This document shows positions 1 through 10,963 of a stretch of DNA of 64,000 nt, in pieces. The notes under the pieces were generated by a model. That model was given only the letters and a program-made list of their open reading frames with translations. It was not told where the DNA came from and did not search any database. Within the stretch, counting starts at the first letter, position 1. Every line of letters begins with the position of its first letter. The DNA is from Fasciolopsis buskii. Lineage: Eukaryota > Platyhelminthes > Trematoda > Plagiorchiida > Fasciolidae. The translations under genes and the position numbers were made by a program. The DNA is taken from NCBI GenBank assembly GCA_008360955.1, contig LUCM01004665.1, forward strand, positions 27,369 to 91,368. Reading direction: 5' to 3'.

Positions 1-222
1 CGTTCAATCGGCATGTCGAGATTGACAAACATTACGTCATCTTAACAAGACCCGGATGCAGAATAGAGAGACAAACAGACGGACAGTGCACAAAACCGAA
101 CGGAACTAGCGATCCCATTCAATCACTCATTCACGTTTGACAACGAGTTCTAGTTTGGATCAAAACGTTACAATAGACGTTATAACAGTGTACGCCTTCT
201 AACCTCTAAAATATGCAACCTG
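1..222 (+). mobile_element. Penelope-like element, 3' tail (C-terminal coding end plus 3' UTR)
   Basis: An open frame from base 3 to the TGA at 138-140 encodes the last ~45 residues of a PLE protein. It contains FNRHVEIDKHYVILTRPG, the conserved region after the GIY-YIG endonuclease. The same sequence occurs on the minus strand at 31400-31605 inside a longer PLE, where RT and linker regions are also visible; that is the basis for the call. After the stop both copies share a 3' UTR with a CGAGTTCTAGTTTGG core, ending near GTACGCCTTCTAACCTCT. The window edge cuts the element, so its 5' extent is unknown. The tail frame has no internal stop here. Confidence 0.85.
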
Positions 223-2599
223 AGCTGCAGATATTTTCACTCATTGTGACCTCGTTCCTAAGGCTGGCTCGGCCCAATTGAAAAATATTTAGCAACAAAC
301 TGCAGTTGCGGTTCTTCTGTGGACACTTCAACGACCAGTATTTATACACACTCCTGGTTTTACAAATTAGATCCTGGTGAGAGATATATTAATTCGGAGT
401 GCACAAGCATAAGGATGTTTGGCAACAGAGTGCCGGGTACGCATACCTAACGAGCCCCAATAGCCGCTAAACCAATCGTGTGCTTCGGGGAATATTTGTT
501 CTTTCATCCGGATACTACTTGCAATATATATGTACCACTGTGATAACCTTCTTATGCTTACAGATTTGGTCCAAACAAAACTGATATTCAACAGTCTGTT
601 GTACAAACATTATGGGTAAAATGTTGCTACGCAGAAATTTGAGAAAATTCATGACTACGTCATTTACTAAGCGAGGACCAAAAGAATTGGAAAAAAACAT
701 ACCCATGGTGAACTGAAAGCGTCGAACACACATGAGTTACTCACGGAAAACCAGGATCAACTCTTTGAACACGAGAATATTCGACCGGTCGGTCGACTTG
801 TGTTTAGGATCTTAGTGGTTGATGGCGGTAGGTAACCAAGAGTTGGAATCCGCATCCATGATTCTGATGACTTAGTTTTCACTCCAACTGATAATTCCAA
901 CATTCCTGATGAGTTAGCGCAAACAGTTCCCCTTGTCTTTGTGTGTCAGACGGGCACCGCAATTAAGCTGATACCAAACGGAGAGAATTTTGACTTGTTT
1001 CATTATTTGTTGAAATTGAATACAACATTGGTATTGCCAAATGCACCGTTTTTTCGTAAGCTGGATTGCAACTCAAGCGTGACGTAGCGTGTGCACTCAG
1101 TATTGCGATTGATGGACTTTGCAATCAAATAAATGTCTAGGGGTTGAAACAGAACCCGTGTATCATTTGAAGTCAAGCTAAAGTAACTTCGGATTGGCAA
1201 ACGGTTTGCAACAAGGAAGTAGCTGGATTTAATTTAATCTCATATTCCAGTTCCTATGCCATAACTTTTGAAAGTGCAAAATTCTTCATCTGTCACTAAT
1301 CAATTCTTTATTGTTTTTTTAAACGAAACGAGAATGTGCATCGTTTGCGAGGAGTTGCAGTCAGATGAAATCTGCCAAGTAAGCAGGGTGACCGGCTGTG
1401 ACAGGACTCAAATCCGCGATCAGAGGGGAGCAAGACCGCGCGGTTGTCGGTCAGCGTTCACCCCTGACTGATTTTCACATGTTTGCACGGTTCTCATTCG
1501 TAGAAGATGAAAAAAATGCATTCTAAGAAGAATGACCAATTGTTTAATAAAGCACATTGTGATTTGTGTCCGACGTGGGTAACGCAATGTTTATTAACTC
1601 GTAGTACAAATCATGCAGAAACAAGTCGACAATTATTGTGGATTGGATACGTTTTGTCCGGGGTTGAAATGCGTGGGTTTGGTTAAGAATGCCAGTCTGT
1701 ACGATTTTGTCGTTGTGGCTGTCACGCGATGCTGATCTGGGTCAAACGATTCACACCAGAGGTCAGGTTCTCTCTCTCTCTCTCTGGAAGTCGAATGCAA
1801 GACAGTTGACTGTTCACAAACGATTAAGAATCTGCGGGAATCGATATTTTTGCCGTACATGGTTGGCCAAGGTCAGCTGGCAAAATAAAATCGATAGAAC
1901 AAGTCACGCTTCGAGTGTTCGAAATTCAAGCAGCGAAGTTTGTTGGCTGACTGACAGCCCAAAATATCATCAACTTGTATTCAATTGCATTTGTGTACAC
2001 GGGGAAGCTCGTCCGAGTTTCACAATTACTAGCAAAACAAGCTGACCTCTGGCAAACAATTACAAACCAGATCGAGACCTTGCGACTGCCTCGCTCTAGT
2101 CCAGAGGTGTGCGATGCTTGGCCGTTCCATTACACAACGTTACTAAGACGATTTGTGTAGCCCAGAGAACGGGTGATCCCTGACACCTGTTTGCACCCAA
2201 ACTGATCTTCACTTTTTCGCGATGGACTGAATTCGAAAATATCAATTAATCGACTTGAACTCTGTCAGACATTCAACCACGTGATCAGTTTTTTAGGATG
2301 ATATGCAGTTTAATTGTTATTGGTTTGGGAAATGATTAAGAGTTGTATGAATTTATCTTGCATATTCTTATAACTTTATTTGAATTCATTTAGGCCAACA
2401 TTTTTCCCCAAGTAATAGCTAACATTAATTCAACGATAGTAACGCTCAAGTTCTTCCAGGATTGCTTTTGTTCTATCCCCCTAGTGCATCTGTTCACATA
2501 CTGACAGGCTAACCGTAATTCATTAATCCATGAGTTCACTCACTAGTTTAATGGATTAATATTCATCATGTGGCCTCAACGTTTGGTTGAACACTGAAA
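223..2599. other. No gene recognised; TC microsatellite and a weak tRNA-like piece
   Basis: I see no conserved protein in any frame. A (TC)n tract lies at 1769-1785. On the minus strand a B-box-like GGATTTGAGTCC at 1404-1415 is embedded in a GC-richer stretch (about 1385-1465), which may be a worn tRNA-derived SINE. The remaining short open frames are of the size expected by chance. Confidence 0.4.
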
Positions 2600-2720
2600 A
2601 TAATGAAGGCGTTGTACAGCCGATTCATCTTTATTGAGAATCATTATTAGTGTTCATCCAACACACCCGGGGACTGAAGACTGTGAGCCAGCTAACAGCG
2701 GCTAGGCCACCAGGGTTCTT
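2600..2720 (-). repeat. Diverged copy of the SINE-like repeat seen at 12.1 kb
   Basis: The stretch ATGAAGGCGTTGTACAGC and what follows (to about 2675) aligns with 12081-12145. By eye roughly 70 percent of bases match, over GTACAGCYGWTTCATC, the following TTRGGAATCAT-like segment and the CCRMSRCRCCC block. At 12.1 kb the same body lies downstream of a tRNA-like head on the minus strand, so this is read as a minus-strand SINE relic. Its head, about 2675-2720, is barely recognisable. Confidence 0.5.
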
Positions 2721-3554
2721 TCTTGACGGTTTATTGAAGTTCACTATACCTTCAAGAATCCACGGACACCGGTTGGTGGTACACAGTAGTCTATTGTCAC
2801 GATCGACACCCTCTGGGTAAATAGTCTAAACAGGATGAATACATTTAACTAGACTTGCACAGTTTAGCTTCCTAACCGTAGATGACTGATTTCGGGCATC
2901 ATCTAACCTCCGAATTTTTGCGTTGTTTGTAATTTATTTAAGAGTTCTCATACCCAGTTGCTTATCAATTCACGAAGTTTGTCGAGTTAGTTAAATTGAC
3001 ACTGATCGGATGTTTGACATGTTATTGAAGGGTTCGTTTTCTTTGCTGTTTAGACTATGGCTGAGGCCTGCAGGTGCCGAAATTTTTTGCATCGACAATG
3101 AAATTCTAATCGACCAGTCCAATAGTTGATCTGGATCTGACTATTTTCATTTTCAAATGTGTTTAATGTCTGCCACTTACTGCCTTTTGCTCGTTTGTGA
3201 CTAAAGAGCGCAAGTTCGGAAGTAACCAGTAATTTTTTAGACCGGATGATGTAATGCATCTCCGGATCTGAAACCGCTGATCTGACAGAATGGAGAAAAA
3301 ACAAAACATTTTGTGAATTGTCTAGCTACGCGGAAAATTTGATTTTATGGAAAATTCAAAACAGTTTAGAGTTAAAACTGCACTCGATTCACGAGTGTGG
3401 AGATTCGAAATTTAGAATTTTATCGAAGTTTAACATGGGTTTGCTTTATTCACAAAGACTAGGTCCTTAACCACAGAAGTGTTTGCAGGAAATCCGCTAG
3501 TAGTTTCTAGGATGGTTTCATCTAAAGATGATGCGCATTAACAACTGGTAGGAC
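2721..3554. other. No feature recognised
   Basis: Ordinary unique-looking AT-leaning sequence. An 84-codon minus-strand frame (3304-3050) has no recognisable domain or splice context and is probably chance. Confidence 0.4.
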
Positions 3555-3555
3555 G

Positions 3556-3665
3556 GCAATCGGTTGCTCTGAAAACCGGCAGCCATCAAGCGAATTAGGT
3601 AGTGGCGTTTGGACTTGAAGGTCGCGGGCTCGTATCCTACCCCGACGGACAACTTGTCCACCTGG
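3556..3665 (+). repeat. tRNA-derived SINE-like element
   Basis: The core GGACTTGAAGGTCGCGGGCTCGTATCC (3611-3637) has a B-box-like GGCTCGTATCC at 3627-3637. The preceding TTGAAGGTC motif recurs before the B box in other copies here (7800 and 44500 minus strand, 63740 plus strand). The A-box region (GGCAGCCATCAAGCG, 3578-3592) is degenerate. Shared motif order across copies supports one dispersed family whose heads derive from a tRNA gene. It is not a functional tRNA, because no cloverleaf closes. Confidence 0.6.
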
Positions 3666-4645
3666 TAGACGGCTGCTGGTCACGGTCAGAACTATGTACA
3701 CCGCCGTTTCGTTAATATTTAGGAGATGAAGAAAGTCCAGAAAATCTCACTAACAAAACTTTCTTTTTCGAAGTAAAAGTGACAAGAAACGCCCGTGAGT
3801 TTCGACTAACACTGTCCACAAAAAGCAGCAAATAAAGTTCTAAATAAGGTACTATGAAGGCCAAAGGTAATCACAAGAAAAGTCATCGTTCGCAACCATG
3901 TTGTTCGGAGATGTGGTCGAACCAATATTACGGAGGCTTTAACGTTCTAATTTGCATCGATTCATGTCCACAATCCTCAAGAAAGCAAGCCAAGACATCA
4001 GTGTGTCGTTTCAAATTGTCCGCGTCTTCTGGTTTATTTGAATGATCCAGTTGAGTGTTGAAATTTGGTCAAATGTTTTCAAAATTGTAAATTATGGTTC
4101 GTTTCGAAGAGAAAGCGTGTTCAGTAAAATCCTCGGAAATGGAAATTCAAAGCATTTTATTTACCATTGTCAGTATGTTCATAAAAATGTACATTCCAAT
4201 AAAATCAGTCCATGAATAACTATATTGAACCACGCAAATGATGTGTCATTGTTACAGGAAAATTATTTTAACAATCAAGTTTTTCCGAACGCCCACAATC
4301 GCATGAAAAACACCAATTCATTTTAAGTTTTAAAGTAGAAAGAAAGGGGGTGGTGAGGAATGTTTGTAGTGAGCTGACTTTCCATCTGCCTTGGATAACG
4401 TTTCTCAAGACAGATTACTACAATTCGACAAGTAATTGCTGTCGACAGATACATTCGTTCCCATATCGGTACAAACTTTTTGTCTTCTAACTGGTGTGAA
4501 TTTTCTAGACGTTACAAAAAATTTGATAATACTGAGAGTTACAGATAATTATGATACAGTAATCGACAATTTGACAATGCAAATAGACACTACAGGCTAA
4601 ACCAGTTTCGGAATCCTGTTTATAGGGCTTGTTAGCTCAGGCTGC
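3666..4645. other. No feature recognised
   Basis: AT-rich sequence without a recognisable gene or repeat. A 63-codon plus frame from 3854 has no domain signal and no clear splice sites. Confidence 0.4.
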
Positions 4646-4663
4646 TTCAGTCTGCCATCGTAA

Positions 4664-4735
4664 CTCGTTTAGTCAAGCGGGAACGACCACGTGACCACGG
4701 GTCAGTCAGCACGAGTTTCGAATTGTGTCATATTC
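4664..4735 (+). repeat. tRNA-like SINE head
   Basis: TAGTCAAGCGG at 4670-4680 fits the polymerase III A-box consensus TRGYNNARNNG. GTTTCGAATTG at 4714-4724 resembles the B box (GGTTCGANTCC) with mismatches, at a spacing compatible with a tRNA-derived promoter. The segment aligns with 28665-28737 (TTAATCAAGTGGGAATGATC and onwards). There it is followed directly by the body sequence that forms the right arm of the adjacent palindrome, which suggests head and body belong to one SINE family. Confidence 0.55.
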
Positions 4736-4755
4736 GAACGATTTATCTGTACACT

Positions 4756-5262
4756 TCATGAATGCATTTAGAAAAAATAACATTTCAATGAGAAACTGTA
4801 TAGTGAATGTGAGAAGTTGTAAGTTTAATTTGAGAACAAGCGGCTGTGACAAATTTTGCTACCCCTTGTGCGTTCCATTGACCAATTAAGCACACGAGTT
4901 TCCAATGCGAGATTCGTCACCCGTCCTCTCACACTCGATGTGAAAAGAACCATGATAGTGGTGCACATAATTTGTCTAACACAAATTTCCCTACTACACA
5001 GCATTGTGCCGCGTTGACGCCCGTCCATTGACACGCATGATGCCGGTTGATGTCTACCCTAGCTCTTTTCACGAGTAGTGTGATGAGACAGACGACGAAA
5101 CACAGACTGGTGACTTATGTGTCCGACTGGCCAATGAGATGCACCAGGGGTGAACGAGATCCACCACAACCGCTTGTTCTCAAATTAAACTTATAATTTC
5201 TCGCATTCACTCCACAGTTTCTCACTTTAACGTTAGTTTTTCTGAATTCAACCCTGAAATGG
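4756..5262. repeat. Long imperfect palindrome (two inverted repeat copies)
   Basis: The left arm (about 4756-4960) is the imperfect reverse complement of the right arm (about 5050-5262), with ~90 bases between them. The best-matching part is TTTAATTTGAGAACAAGCGG (4832-4851) against CCGCTTGTTCTCAAATTAAA in the right arm. Matching continues outward through a GAGAAACTGT block and inward through ACCCCTNGTGC, CATTGRCCA and GTGAAAAGA. A single arm occurs alone at 28720-28880, so the unit is a dispersed repeat. The palindrome may be two copies inserted tail to tail or a foldback transposon. I saw no clear target-site duplication. Confidence 0.65.
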
Positions 5263-7130
5263 TATAGACCTACTCAAGTTAATGTTCATTTGCCGATCAT
5301 CCCCAGTCTCTCGGGATCATTATCACTCCTGTGGCCTCCAGTCCTAGCGAGGTCGCGCTCGCCTCTGAGCTTATCGCGCAATCAGACCACTTTTCCTTAT
5401 TGTACAGTTGAGTGGAACAGTTGGCTCCTCACCCTGCTTCCTGACTTGCAGTCATTCCGGTCTTTTGCCTGATCGTTTTCGCGTGAATGCAGCTGAGCTT
5501 GTCGGACATTTCACTATCTTGAATATGATTCCTCTTCATTGTCGCCTGACTGATCCGTTTGAAGCAAGTACGGCCTTGCAATTTGTGCACCAGCCCGTAA
5601 CATGACCCTATGAAGCAAACTTTCATTACCAATGTCCTCCGTAGTGTCAACTATCCGGGCGAAGTGATCCACCAAAAGGTGACAACAGCTAGAGTCGAAA
5701 ATGCGACGGCAAACTAGAGGACAAGTTATTCGCTTATCTTCTTTTCAGACACTGTCATCAGTCTTGGTGGATGCGCCTCAGCTCAGATCATCTGCTCGCA
5801 CTCCACCTTCAGTGGTGCAAAATTGCGGTGCTCGGTTCCGAGCTTAACGGCACAGCGACAACGACAAACCGTCCATGCCAGTTCCAATGATAACGACTCA
5901 ATAGACACAGCTTGTACGTATGTCGCATTCTGCATGTGTCACATGACTCGGCAGTCATCCGTACGGTTAAAAGAACATCAATCGGATTATTTTTGCCACG
6001 ATGGTTCTGGTCTGAAGTCAGGTGGCATCGAAGCACACGGGTCGAGATACAGGCCTTGATCGGGTGTTTGCCATTACTTCTCAGATTCATTAGGACTGTC
6101 CCAGAATAAAAACCACAGAGGCATCACGCGAGTGGTGGTACTGTTCATTTTGTAGTCGATCTATCGTTCAAAGCGTATCACGGTTTGCACGAATACGTGA
6201 CGTGCACTGAGACACCATTTTTCGAATGACCGACCCAAAGAGCAAAAAAAAAACAGACAGAAAATCCCAAGTGAGCCGCAACCCAGTAATCATATCAACC
6301 AACATCAACAGGCTGATAGCCAAACCCGTGTGACAGTCTATGGGATACATGTTACAGATACTCATTCAACATTCGCCGTAGTTGCAAGATCGCTGGTGAA
6401 GCAAATAACCGGAAAAGATGGTAAATCGTTGCATATCATGGAAATTTCACGCTTTGCGAACTACATGAATGAATTATAAAATTTGCTTACTTAGTTGATT
6501 GGGAAAGGTACAATCGGAGTCGAGAAACATCGCGTACGCTGGTAAGTGACTGTTCAACAATGTAGAGGAAGGAAAGTTTGACTTCTATGATTTGAAAAGC
6601 AGCATTTGCTCTTAACTTGGTGTGGAGAGGACGACGGTGGACAGGAGATAAAATTGCCGAAATCGTCATACTGTAACGGCCGCGGCTGCTCAACTTTTTT
6701 CCGGATGGGCGTATCCAGTTGGATGAATTTGGCTCCTTAAACGGCAGATCGCTCTGGTGATGTCGAGAATCAAAGAAATATTCGTAGCTATGCTGACAAC
6801 AAATGAAGTAATTTAACCGTCATGCTGTAAGTGCTTTCAGTCACGACAATCAGCGACCACATCAAAGGACGAATTTTCGCACTGTTCTTCATTCCTTGTG
6901 CATCCTAACATTCACTAGCTACCAACATATCTACACCTAGACTGACCGCATTTTCTGATCCTTGTGTACTGTTGTGGTCACGCTGATACACACCAAACAT
7001 TCGTAGTGATTCTGCTGGATCTCATGTTTCGCTTTCTATCTACAATCGGTTTGGAGTCCTGAAGGTATGAACTAACGCGTATAATGCTCTTTGGGGTCAA
7101 TATTTTTGACCACGTAAGGTTTCATTAGGT
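5263..7130. other. No secure gene; one possible 3' exon frame at 5749-6059
   Basis: This stretch is somewhat GC-richer than its surroundings. A good acceptor, CGCTTATCTTCTTTTCAG, ends at 5748 on the plus strand. One frame then stays open to the TGA at 6057-6059 (about 103 codons) and is cysteine-, serine- and histidine-rich. I recognise no domain, and the opposite strand is equally open (6090-5809), so this is only a candidate. The rest (6100-7130) shows nothing. Confidence 0.25.
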
Positions 7131-7144
7131 CGGGTGTGATAAAG

Positions 7145-7290
7145 AGACGGGAGGCAACGAATCGCCATCTGCCATTAAAGTGAACAGTGGATTTGGGATT
7201 CGAACCTCTTACCATTCTGGGGGTTACGGTTGTTTAATCCACTTGGTCGCCAACAACAACCCGACGTATCTGCTTCCTCTTTAAAGGTCG
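7145..7290 (-). repeat. tRNA-derived SINE-like element
   Basis: On the minus strand the B box GGTTCGAATCC (7206-7196) is a perfect consensus match. An A-box-like TGGCGACCAAGTGG lies upstream at about 7250-7237. Flanks on both sides align with 42671-42790: the GGAGGCARCGAATYGCC block, AAAGTGA, and the GGTCCACTTGGTCGCC-like block, then TTTAAAGGTCGAAA. That gives a second copy with the tRNA-like centre mutated. The translated B-box region gives the RFES motif common in fluke SINE-containing predictions. Confidence 0.65.
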
Positions 7291-7799
7291 AAAGTTTGTT
7301 GTTTTTGGACCGTCGAAACTCGTTCGATAGTCTGCATCCACACAAGCTGTAAAACTTGCGTCGATAAATTCTTAGGAATAGATTGACGTGTTTCGGACAT
7401 GTCCTGCACATGCTCAGGTTGGTCAGTCGATACGGCAGAACGGTATGAAAAGTTAGCCCAGTGGCGTGACACGCGTTAACTCAGTTAGATTGTCGGGTTT
7501 AGTTACACAGGATCTCGCAAGCGATGGTTAAAATACCAAGTGTGATAGACAACACACTCACAGAATGGATCATGCAAAACCGTATGAGCATTCTTTACAG
7601 GTCTCGAAGTCCAAACCCCGATTCAGTTGATTACTGTGATTTTTACTCTGCCATCTTCCCGTACATCTGCTTGCTGAAACTTAGTGTTCCCAACCCGGAC
7701 GACCAGGGGATCGCCTTATCGTTAACTTTAATCTCCTTTATTAATTCATTTACAATGCACGTTGCCGCAGTTAACAGACGGCTGCTGAACGGGAAAGCT
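7291..7799. other. No feature recognised
   Basis: Short overlapping open frames on both strands, none with a domain or splice context. The 3' end may hold the body of the SINE at 7800-7885, since a CGGCTGCTGAACGGGAAAGC block precedes its B box, but its limit is unclear. Confidence 0.35.
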
Positions 7800-7885
7800 G
7801 ACCGGCTCTGATGGGATTCGAACCGGTGACCTTCAAGTAAAGACGTTACAACCTTACCTACTTGACCATAGCCGATCATGCGCGT
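7800..7885 (-). repeat. tRNA-derived SINE head with intact A and B boxes
   Basis: Reading the minus strand, TGGTCAAGTAGG (7868-7857) fits the A-box consensus. GGTTCGAATCC (7824-7814) is a perfect B box, with CTTGAAGGTCACC between them as in the 3.6-kb copy. Spacing is tRNA-like. It is the best-preserved polymerase III promoter in the window. The absence of pairing in the D and acceptor stems argues against a functional tRNA gene. Confidence 0.7.
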
Positions 7886-9374
7886 GTGTATGCATTCATT
7901 CATAAATAAATCCGTCGGGTTTCGGGTCATTCAGGCACAGTGTTTATTGTACGTCAACAACAAAGAACTTTCGGCACGATTGAGAATTGGTCGAACATGT
8001 TGTGGGTTCAGTTTGTGCTGCAAGCGGTTGACCTCATCAGCATTTACTCATGCTGTCAATCTCTTGCCTTAGTACTACTACGTCCCACCTATTGAGTATC
8101 ACCACAGTGTAGAATTGGTCACCATTAAAGTCACTGAAAAGCTTCTAACCGAATAATTTGAACGACCACAAATAACACAACAGCTAGGAAGAACAGTTTC
8201 TCGAAATTACGAGTTAGATTTTTGACTCAAACAATGGTAATTGATGCGCTCGCAAATTTCGTTAATTCCTATCCACATACAAAAAGTTGAACTGATGCAT
8301 AACGCAGTCATTTAGTTCAGTCGACTTTAATAGTGACTGGAAAATTTCATCACACGTTCTCCATCTTTCACAGTCTCCACGTAGGTACAAACGCACAACT
8401 TTAAGCCTTATTGTTCACCGGGAGAATCGAGTGATACTCGTTGGCTAATCACCTTATGGCAACGGTCCTTGGGGTGTTGCCTGTCCAGATCACATCGTAT
8501 ACATAGATACGCAAACACAAACAAAAATTCACTCACATGGATGTTATTTTACTCTGAGTAGTTTCCCTACTTCCTGGGTTCCTGTTTTGTAAAATGACAA
8601 ACCCGGAAACTCCTAGACTGTTAGCTGTTGGTGGCCGAAGAATAGGGTTCACGACTGAAAACAGCTGTGCTTCAAGCATGTGCTTCTCTGCTTACTTCTG
8701 TTTACATTAAGAAGTTCAATTTCTGTTATCACTGGTGTCCAAACACCGATTCCTGCATGGAACTCCACTAACTTGATAAACATTAGGCCCAATACCCAGT
8801 TACCGGCCCTTCTGTAATCATTAGAGAACTCTGGTTTCCAGAACGGGATCCCAGCTTACAGCATTTTTCGAACATACAGTTACATTAAGGCGCATTGGAA
8901 AACAGATCTTTAAATTTAAGCATCCATGTAAGATCCCCTAACGCAGACCCCCATTTCCGCTTGGACTTTCAAGGAAAACATAGATCTTGTATCCAACGGG
9001 TCGTAGAGAATATGAATCCGGAAATGCTGACATACGATGAACCATAGATAAAGGCTTCATTTTCTCTTCGCTCTATCCAATATTGTTTCTTTTTGCTGCG
9101 GTCTCATTGAAGTGAATTCTTTGGTCAGATCTGTGCGAGTACATATGAGAATCACACGCAGTACGTTATTCGGGCAGTAGTAAAATTCAAATGAGCGTAA
9201 AAAATTAGTGCTTTGTTCATAGTTAACGTCACTGTCTGCACTTTTCTATTAGGACGATCGGAAATTCTGGCCATTTCCAAAGAATAAACCGAAAACAAAA
9301 TGTTATCATTCGGGATGAGAATTCGATGCTCTCTTGCCGTTTCATCAATCTTCTAATTTTGATTGAATAAGCCG
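7886..9374. other. No feature recognised
   Basis: No recognisable coding sequence. A short imperfect inverted repeat sits at about 8575-8615 (CTGGGTTCCTGTTTTG and ACAAACCCGG). Otherwise featureless. Confidence 0.35.
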
Positions 9375-10963
9375 TCCCTCAGTTCATTTCAGTTTGGACA
9401 ATCTTCAGCCTTGCACTAACATGCTCTGTTTGTCGTTGCTATCTCACAGCATCATCTGATCAAACAGAAAAAAAGAACGATGATTGGCGACGAAATAGTA
9501 AGTTGAAGATCCATACAGGAAAAGACGGGTTTCCAATACAGAAAGGCCACTGACTGCAGCACTAAGACATATCACTCATTGTCGTCAACCTGTGTTCGGG
9601 GTCTCGAGAACCCTAAACCGTAGCCTAACTGCACGTTCACAAGACAGTCCACTGGTTAAAGTTTTCATACGTTTCGCCCACGTGATCGACTAGTTACCCT
9701 GAACAACTCCCTAACCATCATCTGCCTCGATGAACAGTGTACAACAAGGTAAGCGTTCTGTGGACATGAGCAACACAGGTCCGAAACATCTCAATCTACT
9801 CTGACTCAGTACCTCTTCTACAAACTGGACCTTGGGGTCCACTACCTTAGGCCTAACGTCTCCTAGCATATTCTACCAGTACGTACTACGAAGACAACAG
9901 TATTCAAACGCCAAAAGTCATTGTATATCTCCTGTTTTTAGCGGCCACGTTTAGGAGCCGCGGAGTAATTATGACTTCACCGATGCCCTATATACTCAAC
10001 ATATGATCAAAGACCGGATATCACGGGTATGCAACAGATAACTCAAATTAGCAAATACCAGTCAATGCTTGAAGACACTCCGTCCGATATGTCATCACCA
10101 GGCAAGATATCTCCTCATTTAGTTGCTCCCCTGCAAGGGTAAGGCTCAACTTTGAGCCAATCCAGTCCGGCAACAGCATTTTGCACCTCGAAGGTGCAAA
10201 ACGCATATCAAACGTACGTATACTATCGTTCGGACGGTCGAAAAAACCGGTGACTTAGTTGGATCTGCACTCAGTGGCACAAAATCGTCGCATAGTCCTA
10301 GTCAGACAGTTCATTGGGACCAAACATCAATGGCACCATTTTTACATGGGGATACAACTGTCTGCACAAACAGATCAATGACGAATTTAAAAGGAAAATT
10401 GAAAGAAGAAAACCTTGACGAACGCCACTTCTCGTAATGAATTCCAGTGAAATATCATCGGAGACGTTAATTCGGCTTCGGCTGTTCCAACACAAAAAAA
10501 TGGATGACTGAAATGACTTTTTCTGGCACACCCTTCCATGAGAGGCAATGTCGAAGTACTGCGCGATCAACTGAGTCTAACGCTATTTTCAAATCCAGAA
10601 AGACAAAATACCTGGGTCTATGGAATACGTGTCTATGTTCTGGGATCTGTTCCAAAGTGAAAATTTGACCATTACAATCTCGACCTGGACGGGAAAGGGT
10701 ACATGTACCTTTCGTGAATACTAGATAATTGGTGGATGATAATGCCCGCGAGTAGTTCAGATACAGTGCTCATCAAACTAATTCCCCTGTGGCTTTCACA
10801 TGAGGATTTATTATCCTTCTTGTCAATCAGTACAATCATCGGCCCAAATAAGTCCCTAGGAATCTCTTCCGCTGCCCAGCTTGATCCCAGGAGTTTCATT
10901 GACTCCGGTGTTAACGTTTAACCACCATCCTTGAAAAAGGATGGCGGCAGTCCTTCTGGTCCA
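9375..10963 (-). mobile_element. CR1-like non-LTR retrotransposon, 3' portion, broken by the assembly gap
   Basis: Reading down the minus strand from the gap, the order of conserved pieces is that of fluke CR1-like LINEs. First comes GLPPSFFKDGG beside the gap, then the RT fingers and palm (10899-10240), and the thumb/C-terminal region with the MRFAPSRCKMLLPDW and GEQLNE motifs (about 10220-10120). Next comes the WPLKTGDIQ and STERLPCCTLF region (about 9950-9740), the MKTLTSGL segment (9680-9655), and a 3' UTR to about 9375. The 3' UTR and last coding block recur in the shorter fragments at 39.9, 41.0, 53.3, 54.5 and 55.6 kb. The 5' part is missing, either truncated or hidden in the N run. 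Confidence 0.9.
9650..10963 (-). pseudogene. Reverse transcriptase ORF of the 10-kb LINE, disrupted
   Basis: Motif 2-like CESHRGISLMSTVSELLAGII lies in the 10899-10672 frame. Motif A is seen as FLDLKIALDSVDRAVL (10655-10467 frame), with the usual AFD changed to ALD. Motif B follows as SGVRQGFLLS, where the family normally has GVRQGCPLSPFLF. Motif C is LCDDF at about 10297-10280, so the two aspartates survive but the usual Tyr is lost. The pieces sit in different frames and are separated by stops (for example after 10298), so no functional RT can be made. RT primes cDNA on nicked target DNA in this class; this copy is dead. Confidence 0.88.

Noticed and set aside
7800..7885. Functional tRNA gene
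   Set aside because: A and B boxes are good, but acceptor and D stems do not pair and no anticodon arm can be drawn; SINE head is the better reading.
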